Of a stretch of DNA of 64,000 bases, positions 9,356-16,644 are shown one piece after another. Positions within the stretch are counted from its first letter, which is position 1; each line of letters starts with the position of its first letter. A program made the translations under genes and the position numbers. The notes below the pieces were generated by a model. It was given only the letters and a program-made list of their open reading frames with translations. It had not been told where the DNA came from and did no database searches. Origin of the DNA: Synechocystis sp. PCC 7509 (GTDB lineage Bacteria > Cyanobacteriota > Cyanobacteriia > Cyanobacteriales > Chroococcidiopsidaceae); contig NZ_ALVU02000001.1 of NCBI RefSeq assembly GCF_000332075.2, positions 2,988,324-3,052,323 of the forward strand. The letters run 5' to 3'.

Positions 9356-10014
9356 TTGAAACATTCTATTGTCAGAGCCAAGCTTAATCCAAGCCAAATG
9401 AGTAGCGAGGATATAGCCGCGCTCCTTGAAAATATTTCCGATCGGGCTAGGCGACATATTAACGATACATCTCAAGGCGACTGGTTTTTACGAGAAATAG
9501 CTCGCGCTCAAAAATTTGACGGACTACCACACGTTATTAGCAAGCAAGAGATGGATGAATATGTAGCCTCTGGAGAGCAGGAGTTGTTTAGAGGGCTAGA
9601 TTCTTATAGGATGAAACGCAAGACTGGGGAAGATTTAGCCGAGCAGTTTCGTTCGGGCAATATGTCTGTAGGTACAGGATTATTTGGTAACGGTATTTAT
9701 GTAGCTTATGGTAAAAATAAATTTGACGCGGAAGGTTACATCGGTATAGGAGCAGAAGGTTCAATGTTGCGTATGACTTTGAAAAGAGAAGCAAAGGTTA
9801 CTAGCATCCAAGAGCTACGGCAACTACAAAAGAAAGATATGGCTGTTGAATCGCATTTTATATATTTAACTTAACGGATTTGGGACGTTATGCTGCTTTT
9901 AGAGGCTACGATGTAATTGATATAGGTGCAGATCCAGACGAACCTAAGTATATGGTTATTTTCAATCGTACCGCGCTACGAGTTCAAAGTGAATCGGTTA
10001 AAGGAGTTGATTAA
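9356..10014 (+). pseudogene. ADP-ribosyltransferase-like gene, broken by a frameshift
   Basis: The first frame (9356-9874, 172 residues) carries EQELFRGL near residue 79 (the arginine expected in an ART fold) and SVGTGLFGNGIYVA near 104-117. That block and GSMLRMTLKREAKV resemble the ADP-ribosyltransferase domain found at the end of some phage head-morphogenesis proteins. The frame stops at 9872-9874, but the expected C-terminal motif DLGRYAAFRGYDVI followed by YMVIFNRTALRVQ continues in the next frame up to the stop at 10012-10014. A single lost base (or two gained) near 9860-9875 would explain this. The start TTG has AGGA nine bases upstream; an in-frame ATG at 9338 is cut off by a stop. 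Either a recent pseudogene or a sequencing error. Confidence 0.7.
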
Positions 10015-10206
10015 ATGAATATTCAACTTGATAAAAGGCTAGGCAAAATTTGGATGCAAGTAGAACAACAATTAAAGTTTGACTTGGATGAAATTGAAAA
10101 TTTTAGAAAAGCAGCAGTTAAAGCCAAAGATTTTGACGATCTGCCTCCTAGTTGCAAAGATTTAGTATTAAAAATTGAAGGTGGAGCGAAAGAAAAAGTT
10201 GCCTAA
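10015..10206 (+). CDS. Small protein following the ART-like gene, unknown
   Basis: This 63-residue protein (MNIQLDKRLGKIWMQVEQQ) starts immediately after the TAA that ends the ART-like frame, so the two were translationally coupled. It is mostly charged and helical, has no membrane segment, and contains FDDLPPSCKDLVLKIE near residue 41. The tight coupling suggests an antitoxin, immunity or partner protein for the ART, but that is inference; I do not recognise the family. Confidence 0.6.
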   Translation: MNIQLDKRLGKIWMQVEQQLKFDLDEIENFRKAAVKAKDFDDLPPSCKDLVLKIEGGAKEKVA

Positions 10207-10264
10207 GAAAGTGTGCTAAAGATACTTGTCACTATCATGGATTAAACGTAAACGCGATCGCCCA

Positions 10265-10474
10265 ATGACTCAAATAGACAAAATAATCAAACTCGACCAA
10301 TTTTTAAAATGGGTAGGCGTAGCGCCCACTGGCGGACAAGCCAAGCTAATGATACTTGATGGCAATGTTTTAGTTAATGGTGAAATTGAAACTCGGCGGG
10401 GAAGAAAATTAGTTACAGGCGATCGCGTTACCATTGCCAGTGAGACTTTTACCGTTAATTTAGACAATCCTTGA
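10265..10474 (+). CDS. S4-like RNA-binding protein (YbcJ type)
   Basis: The 69-residue protein begins MTQIDKIIKLDQFLKWVG and contains GGQAKLMILDGNVLVNGE followed by RRGRKLVTGDRV, the compact S4 RNA-binding fold. This is the whole family length. The frame stays open 13 codons further upstream, but those residues are basic junk with a HIP1 site, so ATG at 10265 is preferred. Members bind RNA and are linked to ribosome or tRNA biology in a general way. It is flanked by toxin genes but is probably an ordinary gene. Confidence 0.85.
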   Translation: MTQIDKIIKLDQFLKWVGVAPTGGQAKLMILDGNVLVNGEIETRRGRKLVTGDRVTIASETFTVNLDNP

Positions 10475-10502
10475 ATATTTCAGTAATTAGCACAACAAAT
10501 AT

Positions 10503-10709
10503 ATGAATATCAAGCTAGTTAATTCTTTAGTTCAAGTCATTATCTCTCTTTCTCCCGAAGAACGGCTTGCTCTAGAAAAACAGCTATTTTTCAACGACTC
10601 AGAACCATCAACACAAGAGTTAATGCAATTAGCTCAAAACAGTAATTCCTTTGACTTTCTCCATAACGAACCTGACATATATACGCTCAATGACGGAAAA
10701 GCTGTTTAA
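10503..10709 (+). CDS. Putative antitoxin of a MazF-type pair
   Basis: The 68-residue protein (MNIKLVNSLVQVIISLSPEERLALEKQL) is helical and acidic at its end. It shares the final base of its stop codon with the ATG of a PemK/MazF toxin. The position and size identify it as the antitoxin; it has no recognisable ribbon-helix-helix or AbrB motif, so the DNA-binding type is unclear. Confidence 0.7.
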   Translation: MNIKLVNSLVQVIISLSPEERLALEKQLFFNDSEPSTQELMQLAQNSNSFDFLHNEPDIYTLNDGKAV

Positions 10710-11053
10710 TGTCGCTTAGTAAAGGTGATATTGTCTTAGTTCCATTTCCTTTTACAGATTTGAGCCAAACTAAGCTAAGACCTGCTGTAGTGCTACACAT
10801 AGATAGTGTAGGTAATGATATAACATTATGTTTTATTTCTTCTCAATCTCTGACTAATTTAAGCCTAGAAGAATTTGCTATTAATCCTTCCGACCCAGAA
10901 TTTACAGGTACAGGATTGAGAATTGCGTCTAAAGTTAGAGTTTCTAGAATCGTTACTCTTGAGAAAAGCTTAGTAACTAGACGTATTGGAAAATTAGGAA
11001 TTAATCAAATTCAACAACTAAACAATATTCTCATTCATACATTCCAGCTTTGA
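10709..11053 (+). CDS. MazF/PemK-family endoribonuclease toxin
   Basis: The 114-residue protein starts MSLSKGDIVLVPFPFTDLSQTKLRPAVVL, the hallmark of MazF/PemK toxins. Typical features are the GDIVLVPFPFTD strand, RPAVVL with the conserved arginine, and KVRVSRIVTLEKSL near 80. These enzymes cut RNA independently of the ribosome. The gene overlaps its antitoxin by one base. Length and motifs are intact, so it is probably functional. Confidence 0.93.
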   Translation: MSLSKGDIVLVPFPFTDLSQTKLRPAVVLHIDSVGNDITLCFISSQSLTNLSLEEFAINPSDPEFTGTGLRIASKVRVSRIVTLEKSLVTRRIGKLGINQIQQLNNILIHTFQL

Positions 11054-11110
11054 AGATTTGCTTAAAATTTGATATTATTTTACATCTTTAGCTGGTAATC
11101 TTAGATACTT

Positions 11111-12301
11111 ATGAAGCATAAGAACTTGACATTATATCTTGCAATAAAAGCATATGTATTAAGTGTAATTCAGGTAGTCAGAAACCGCCCTCAAGAACAA
11201 TTTTTTCACTCTCCAGATAAATCAGAAAACCAGCCTTATACTTTTTTGTCTAGTAACGAGTTGAGATTGCTTCCTGATTATAATAAATGTATTGAAATTA
11301 TCTCAAACGATTCAGATTTAAGTAATCATACAGATAGATTTGTTGGCACATCTGTAATGGGAGGATATCATATTTCTGCTTCTGAGTTGCTTGAGAAGTT
11401 TGTCAAATCTGGTGAATTATCAAAAAAATGTATGTTTAATAATGAGGCGTTTGACAAAGCCTATATCCAGTTTGAGAATGAGATTTATAGCGATTTTATC
11501 TTATGCGAAGCTATTGCCCCTTTACAAGGACTATTTGCTAATAATATAGAAGTAATTAACTTAGCTGACAATCTTGAAATCAGCCAGTTAAGCCAAAAAG
11601 AAGAACAGCTTCTTCAGACAACAGATTTAATAAGAAAATATGGTTCTCGCTGGAGTGACAGCTTGTACGCAGTTAGAGCTAAGTATCAGCTTCCAAAAGT
11701 AAAAACAAATAATGTATCAGAAATTTCTGATTGTCAACGACAGGAGGGAGAAAAAAGGCAATTAGAAATTGAAAATCTTGTTAAGCAAGTTATACATATA
11801 ATGAAAGTTTTTAAGCGAGGTACTATTCATTACGGTGGCATTCTTCACTGGAAAAAAGATGATTATTTCAGTGTTATGAATATATCACCAAAATCCTTAG
11901 AGTTGGTTCATGGAGTATATTTCCTTGAAAATGATGAAGAAATTAATAATTTGAAAGAATTTTATAAAAAAGTAAAACAATTAATAATTGATTCACAAAA
12001 TAATGCCGTTGAAAAAGCTATTAGAATTTACGGATATTGTGAAATTAATTGGGTCGATCTTTACAAAATTTATGAAATAATTGAGTCAGATATAGGTGGG
12101 ATCAACACAATAGTAAACAAAGGGTGGAGTAGTAAAGCAGAAATCAATCTTTTTAAACATACTGCGAATAGTCCAAGCGCTGTTGGAGATGATTCACGAC
12201 ATGGTAAAGAAAACACTTCTCCTCCTGTAAATCCTCTCTCGCTGTCAGAAGCTGGATTTTTAATAGAAAATATGCTCAAGCATTGGATTGATTCCAAATA
12301 A
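11111..12301 (+). CDS. Protein of unknown function in the toxin-rich stretch
   Basis: I do not recognise this 396-residue protein. It is AT-rich with a Lys/Asn/Ile-rich composition unlike its neighbours, which suggests transfer. There is no signal peptide or clear membrane segment. Residues 145-200 look helical and charged. Residues 235-260 hold IHYGGILHWKKDDYFSVMN. The C-terminus has a compact motif, DDSRHGKENTSPPVNPLSLSEA near 362, of the kind seen at the ends of unrelated accessory proteins. It follows the MazF gene after 57 bases. Its stop codon lies almost exactly where the opposite-strand DnaJ-related gene is cut short, which marks it as the edge of inserted DNA. A defence or mobile-element role is possible but unproven. 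Confidence 0.65.
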   Translation: MKHKNLTLYLAIKAYVLSVIQVVRNRPQEQFFHSPDKSENQPYTFLSSNELRLLPDYNKCIEIISNDSDLSNHTDRFVGTSVMGGYHISASELLEKFVKSGELSKKCMFNNEAFDKAYIQFENEIYSDFILCEAIAPLQGLFANNIEVINLADNLEISQLSQKEEQLLQTTDLIRKYGSRWSDSLYAVRAKYQLPKVKTNNVSEISDCQRQEGEKRQLEIENLVKQVIHIMKVFKRGTIHYGGILHWKKDDYFSVMNISPKSLELVHGVYFLENDEEINNLKEFYKKVKQLIIDSQNNAVEKAIRIYGYCEINWVDLYKIYEIIESDIGGINTIVNKGWSSKAEINLFKHTANSPSAVGDDSRHGKENTSPPVNPLSLSEAGFLIENMLKHWIDSK

Positions 12302-12576
12302 GCCATATACTCAGCAATTTGAGCCTCTAGCCGATCGATTTCTGTGTATCGACTGCCGACAACGCGCAAATATTCCCGCTCAAAAGCGTGTAACTGGGCT
12401 TGATTTGTTGCCAAATCTAACTCACGTCCCGCTAGTGTGGTTTCCAGCGCCGCTAATTCGGCTAACTTCTTTTCTAATTCTTGTTCTTCAGGGGTTTGGG
12501 TAAGTGCGATCGCATTTTCCACTTTTGACGCTGCAACTTTAAAGGTTATAACTCTAGGTTTCCCAAAAACCCCCAA
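12296..12576 (-). pseudogene. 5' fragment of a DnaJ-related (coiled-coil plus J-domain) gene
   Basis: Read on the minus strand from about 12576, the frame gives VENAIALTQTPEEQ, then LEKKLAELAALETT, ELDLATNQAQLHAFER and EYLRVVGSRYTEIDRL. This is the coiled-coil N-terminal half of a conserved cyanobacterial protein that normally ends in a J domain. After EAQIAEYMAYLES the similarity stops and the frame runs on as the antisense of the neighbouring 396-residue gene, so everything downstream is lost. The first residues and start codon are uncertain. The break point is near 12295. Confidence 0.65.
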
Positions 12577-12648
12577 TAATCTCTATTGCCTGCTCAGTGC
12601 GATCGCCCTCGTATAAATTATCATACAAGTAGTATTACTTTTAACCTC

Positions 12649-12903
12649 ATGACTCAACCCGTCAGCAAGCAACGAATCTCCATTACCGTAGATGCTAAAT
12701 TACTTCAAGATATCGACCAAATGACAGAAAATCGTTCGGCGGCGGTAGAAGAAGGCTTACGATTGTGGCATAGACAGCAGATAGAAAATCAGTTACGCAC
12801 CTTCTACCAAGCTCAAAAACCAACAGATAGGCAATTTGACGAAAACTGGGGAGAATTTGCTCAAACCCAAATGGAAGAAATTTTAGACTCCGAAGGACTC
12901 TAA
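12649..12903 (+). CDS. Ribbon-helix-helix antitoxin
   Basis: The 84-residue protein has QRISITVDAKLLQDIDQM near residue 9, a ribbon-helix-helix beta strand and helix, then RSAAVEEGLRLWHRQQ, and an acidic C-terminal tail. It is two bases upstream of a PemK/MazF toxin. The frame is open further upstream but ATG at 12649 (MTQPVSKQR) fits the family and a normal leader. Confidence 0.87.
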   Translation: MTQPVSKQRISITVDAKLLQDIDQMTENRSAAVEEGLRLWHRQQIENQLRTFYQAQKPTDRQFDENWGEFAQTQMEEILDSEGL

Positions 12904-12905
12904 AA

Positions 12906-13259
12906 GTGAAAGACAATAGTTATCCCCGCCAAGGAGAAATCTATCTAATTCGCGCTCTAAAAGCTTTAGGAGATACCAAAAAACGCCCCGCCGTTGTCGT
13001 TTCAATCAATGTTAGAAATCAGCTTTCTAGTAGTATTTTGGTTGTTCCCTTTACCAGCGATTTAACAAACGGGGAAACTCCCACCCGCATTTTGGTCAAA
13101 GCTGGCGAAGGCGGACTTCTAACAGACTCTTTGGCTTTGTGCGACAACATCTCAGCAATTCGCAAGTCTTATCTCGAACAAGATGCTTATGGCACGATTT
13201 CGCCGGAATCTTTGCAAAGAATCCAACAGGGAATTCAAATTGCGATCGCACTTATTTAA
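12906..13259 (+). CDS. MazF/PemK-family endoribonuclease toxin
   Basis: The 117-residue protein begins at a GTG codon. It has QGEIYLIRALKALGDTKKRPAVVVS near residue 9, VVPFTSD near 46 and ALCDNISAIRKSYL near 78, matching the MazF/PemK fold. It is cotranscribed with the ribbon-helix-helix antitoxin. It is only distantly similar to the MazF at 10709, so the two pairs are not recent duplicates. Confidence 0.92.
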   Translation: MKDNSYPRQGEIYLIRALKALGDTKKRPAVVVSINVRNQLSSSILVVPFTSDLTNGETPTRILVKAGEGGLLTDSLALCDNISAIRKSYLEQDAYGTISPESLQRIQQGIQIAIALI

Positions 13260-13318
13260 TAAGCTGCTTTTAAACCTGCTACTGTTCAGTTAGAAATTTT
13301 TGCTCTATTTAGCTATAT

Positions 13319-13861
13319 CTAACTCAATATTGCTCGGTTTAAATTTGCCCCTGTAAGGTCAGTATCGCTCAAATTAGCATCGCTCAAATCTGCTTGCGTT
13401 AAATCGGCGTTGCGGAGATTTGCGCCACTTAAATTAGCTCCCTGCAAAGAAGCCCAACCTAAATTAACTTGACTTAAATTCAAATTACTTAAGTCTGCAC
13501 CCCTTAAATTAGCATTGATAAAATGCCTCTCTCCCATTGCATAACGTCGTTTTAAAACTTGAACGCTCAATCTAGGTAATAAAGTGCTGGACTTACCTTC
13601 GTAACACCATCTAGCGTCAACAATTTTGGCAGCCGTTGCGATCGCTATTTCGTCTACTACAGATATTACAACTCCATTACACTCGTCCCACTCACCGCCA
13701 AGCATAAAAGCAACATTTTCGGCTGCGTAACACGAATCAAATAAGACAGTGTAACTTTTCTTAGCCCCGTTACTCAAGCCAGCGATTTTGTCTTTAAGAA
13801 ATGACAATTTTTGTTGTAAGTCTTTCATACTTTCAAAGCTCTCTTTCTTGGCGATCGCCAA
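13319..13861 (-). CDS. Pentapeptide-repeat protein with N-terminal domain
   Basis: Residues 115-180 are pentapeptide repeats of the A(D/N)Lxx type ([15 protein letters not shown] and on), which fold as a right-handed quadrilateral helix. The first 110 residues form a separate region with a coiled-coil start and a block [19 protein letters not shown] that I cannot assign. No signal peptide. Function unknown; cyanobacteria carry many such proteins. Confidence 0.8.
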   Translation of the reverse strand: MAIAKKESFESMKDLQQKLSFLKDKIAGLSNGAKKSYTVLFDSCYAAENVAFMLGGEWDECNGVVISVVDEIAIATAAKIVDARWCYEGKSSTLLPRLSVQVLKRRYAMGERHFINANLRGADLSNLNLSQVNLGWASLQGANLSGANLRNADLTQADLSDANLSDTDLTGANLNRAILS

Positions 13862-13928
13862 TTTCTGTTCCTTCTATTATTCTAGTAGCGAAAAACCCAC
13901 CATATATTGAGTTTTTGCGATCGCCCCC

Positions 13929-14999
13929 TCACGCATAATTGACAAATTGCTTGTTAATAAAAGGCGAAGTCATTGCCGCTAGAAGTCCACCATAATCTAG
14001 GCTAAACTTCACTTCACTGCCAACTTGCAAATCGTAGTTATTGCTGTCGAGAACAACATGATCGCTGCTAGACCCTAGTATTTCCAAGTCGTCACTAGGT
14101 TTTAAACCAGATACTAAAACGTCTTGTCTGCCCAAAGCTACAATAATTCTCCGGCGCAGACCTCGATCTAGGAAGGTGGGGACACTACCAAAAGCATTTT
14201 GACAGATTTCGCCAAAAGGTAAAGAGGGTTTTTCTTTAGATTCAATTACTTCAGCAATCAACTTAAAGGCGTTGGCGTGCAAACCTGGAATGAGCTTGCG
14301 GTTGACGGTTTCACAACCTAAAAGGATCAATTCGCCCAAACGTAGATTGTTAATTCGACCAACTTTTTGTGCAGCTTTATACCATTCATAGTTTGCTGAG
14401 TTTCCACCGGAAATTATTTCTAAATTAATTGAAAATTCTCTCTCAATCGCATCAGCTAATTGGGATAACTCTCGCATTTTGTTGTTATCTGGCTTGATTC
14501 CCCCAAAACACGCCAAATTGCAGCCAATGCCGATAATTTTGATATGGGACAAAGCAAGAGTTTTTTTAATAAATTGAGAAAGATCGCCTTTAAGTACCCC
14601 TTCTCGCAAATCGCCTAGCTCTACCATCACAACTATTTGATGGATTTTGTTATGTAAGCTTGCATAACGATCAAGTGCTGTAATAGTAGCAAGTTCTGTA
14701 TTGAGACTAATATCTACATTCTCAATTACCGATTCTGCCTGACTTAAAGCAGTGCGGAGAAGCACAAATTGAGCCGATACCCCGGCATTTTTCATTCTTT
14801 GGATGTTTTCTAAGCGAGAGTCGGCAATAAACTTTACTCCGCCTTCTATCATCGCCTGAGCGATCGCCGGATCTCCCAATACGGCTTTGGAAACTCCCAT
14901 TAAGGAAATTCCCTGTTGTCCGTAAAGTTCCGATAGTACCTGCGCGTTATGCCTTATTTGAGATAAACTAATCTCTATTCTTGGCATTAATGCTTTCAT
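13929..14999 (-). CDS. PLP-dependent alanine/ornithine-racemase-like enzyme
   Basis: The 356-residue protein is a fold-III PLP enzyme. The Schiff-base lysine is K38 in LMGVSKAVLGDP. The N-terminal barrel continues with FIADSRLENIQRMK near 57, IIGIGCNLACFGG near 155 and EIISGGNSANYEW near 196, as in ornithine racemase and related enzymes rather than classical Alr. It therefore probably makes or removes a D-amino acid in the cytoplasm. It lies ten bases after a DUF1611 gene on the same strand, forming a two-gene unit. The substrate is not decided by sequence. Confidence 0.87.
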   Translation of the reverse strand: MKALMPRIEISLSQIRHNAQVLSELYGQQGISLMGVSKAVLGDPAIAQAMIEGGVKFIADSRLENIQRMKNAGVSAQFVLLRTALSQAESVIENVDISLNTELATITALDRYASLHNKIHQIVVMVELGDLREGVLKGDLSQFIKKTLALSHIKIIGIGCNLACFGGIKPDNNKMRELSQLADAIEREFSINLEIISGGNSANYEWYKAAQKVGRINNLRLGELILLGCETVNRKLIPGLHANAFKLIAEVIESKEKPSLPFGEICQNAFGSVPTFLDRGLRRRIIVALGRQDVLVSGLKPSDDLEILGSSSDHVVLDSNNYDLQVGSEVKFSLDYGGLLAAMTSPFINKQFVNYA

Positions 15000-15009
15000 T
15001 TGTAGATTT

Positions 15010-16128
15010 TTAGCTCATTGCCAATAAAGGAATAGGTTGTAAATCTTTTTTAATTTTTTGATTCAGCTTAGGAAAGCGATCGCATAATGCTTGAACGAGT
15101 TTTTGGCATCCGTAGTTCAATACATCGGTAGTAGGCAATTGCAAACGGTTTTCGTAATCTGCGATCGCTTTTCTGACAGCTTCCTCGGATAGGTTTTCGT
15201 GACTTAGTGCGATCGCAATTACCTGAGCTTGGGAGATAGCTTCGATCAGTTGAATTTCACTTTCAACAGTAGGCATATTTAAAAGCGGAAAATCACACCG
15301 AACTTTCCTCGCTGGAGGGTGTTGGAGAATAACGCCATCGGGCATACTTCCTTTTAAAATAGCTATAGAACTCATAAAAGCCGGATGACTAACCGCGCTT
15401 TGTCCCTCAACTAAAATAACATCGGGATTTTCGCCATCAAAAGCCCGAACAACAGCATTTTCGATTTCACCGATCGCAAATTGGGAAACCAGCGCGTCCA
15501 TTGCTGCGCCGTACTTTGACCCCTGCATTAAGCTAGTTTGCCCAGTCGCCACCATTACCGATTTTATTCCCAAGCTATTTAAAGCTTTGTTCAATTCCAC
15601 TGCGGTAGTCCTTTTTCCGCAAGCGCAATCCGTACCCAGCACGGCAATTACAGGAATATTTACTTTAGCTATTTGACCCGTAAAAACGTGTAAATCTTTT
15701 AATTGTGGCGGCTTTCTAATATCTTTAATTTGGATACCACACTTAACAGCCATAGCTACAAATTCTCGATCATCCGAGAAGAATTGATGCAGACCGTTAA
15801 CAATATCCATCCCTTTTGACATAGCTTCTAAAATTAGCAGCTTTTCATCAGCAGAGATACAAGCATCTAAGGGAGCTTTGCCATAAATGTAACAATTAGG
15901 AACTTCTGCAAGTTTATTTAAAGCTTGAGCTAAATTAGCAAAAATAGGAATATTATTCTTTTTATCTCCTAATTCTTCCCCAGCATCTTTACCAGCCAAG
16001 GAACTATCAATAATTCCCACAATAGTATAAGTTTCTGAGTGTCTAACCAAACCTGCGGCAGTTTTTCCGTCTACTAAGCCGAATTGATTTTCGCAGTAAA
16101 CTAAAGCCGTTTCTTTAACAAACGCCAT
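15010..16128 (-). CDS. DUF1611 / DgcN-like P-loop protein
   Basis: The 372-residue protein belongs to the DUF1611 family. Its N-terminal domain (1-140) looks like a Rossmann dinucleotide-type fold, and a P-loop GTDCACGKRTTAVEL spans residues 165-178. Downstream are MVATGQTSLMQGSKYGAAMDA near 192 and VILVEGQSAVSHPA near 236. A member of the family, DgcN, acts on D-glutamate. The direct coupling to a PLP racemase fits D-amino-acid metabolism. It is the first gene of the pair; the 516-base spacer upstream would hold the promoter. Confidence 0.85.
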   Translation of the reverse strand: MAFVKETALVYCENQFGLVDGKTAAGLVRHSETYTIVGIIDSSLAGKDAGEELGDKKNNIPIFANLAQALNKLAEVPNCYIYGKAPLDACISADEKLLILEAMSKGMDIVNGLHQFFSDDREFVAMAVKCGIQIKDIRKPPQLKDLHVFTGQIAKVNIPVIAVLGTDCACGKRTTAVELNKALNSLGIKSVMVATGQTSLMQGSKYGAAMDALVSQFAIGEIENAVVRAFDGENPDVILVEGQSAVSHPAFMSSIAILKGSMPDGVILQHPPARKVRCDFPLLNMPTVESEIQLIEAISQAQVIAIALSHENLSEEAVRKAIADYENRLQLPTTDVLNYGCQKLVQALCDRFPKLNQKIKKDLQPIPLLAMS

Positions 16129-16644
16129 GAAATTAATTTCCTTTAAGTTATTTCCGAATCAATGGAATTTCTGAAGTTGCCAAGCTTATCGAAAATAAAG
16201 CTTTATGTATATACGAATTTTTCGCATAAACCTTATCAAGTATGAGGTTTGTAAGTTATTTGCAACTATTAAAAATCTCAATTCAGTAAAAAATAGATAA
16301 TCTAATTAAGTCTTCGCAAAGCCTAAGTAAAGTTGATTTTGTGGCGGAAATCTCAGGCTCAAATTGAGTTTTGATCTAAACTTAGCTTGAATTAATTGTA
16401 GCACACGCTACTGTTTTACTTAAAAAGCCGCCATACTGTGTAAAACTCAATTACCACAGTTTATAAAAACTATTTAATGCTTAATCTAAGTAAGTCTATT
16501 AAGCATCAGTCTAAAGAAGTAAAAATAATTTTAACTATAAAATTGCGATCGCCTAGTATCTGTGCAAAATATCATCCTGATTGCGATCGCTCCTGACTTT
16601 AGAGATTTTAGCTAGGATTCAAACCCTAGCTAAAAAAACAGCAA
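16129..16644. other. Gene-free spacer between DUF1611 gene and lepA
   Basis: About 516 AT-rich bases without a credible gene on either strand. I see two HIP1 octamers near 16545-16590 and one hairpin at 16606-16635. The promoter of the DUF1611/racemase pair should lie in the left part, but no box stands out clearly enough to place. Confidence 0.6.
16606..16635 (-). terminator. Hairpin after lepA
   Basis: The arms TTTTAGCTAGG (16606-16616) and CCTAGCTAAAA (16625-16635) pair perfectly over 11 bases with an 8-base loop, about 10 bases beyond the lepA stop codon. On the lepA strand no U-run follows the stem, so it may be a 3'-end stabilising hairpin or a weak terminator rather than a classic one. 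Confidence 0.4.

Noticed and set aside
9855-9880. Programmed ribosomal frameshift in the ART-like gene
   Set aside because: No standard slippery heptamer is present (T TTA ACT is not one) and no clear pseudoknot follows; a simple indel is more likely.
12070-12295. Continuation of the minus-strand DnaJ-related frame to 168 residues
   Set aside because: The extension is antisense to the end of the 396-residue gene and loses all family similarity; only the part above about 12295 is kept as a gene fragment.
16606-16635. tRNA T-arm-like sequence (GGGTTTGAATCC on the minus strand)
   Set aside because: No acceptor, D or anticodon arms flank it and the T-loop lacks the TTCRA core; it is only a hairpin.
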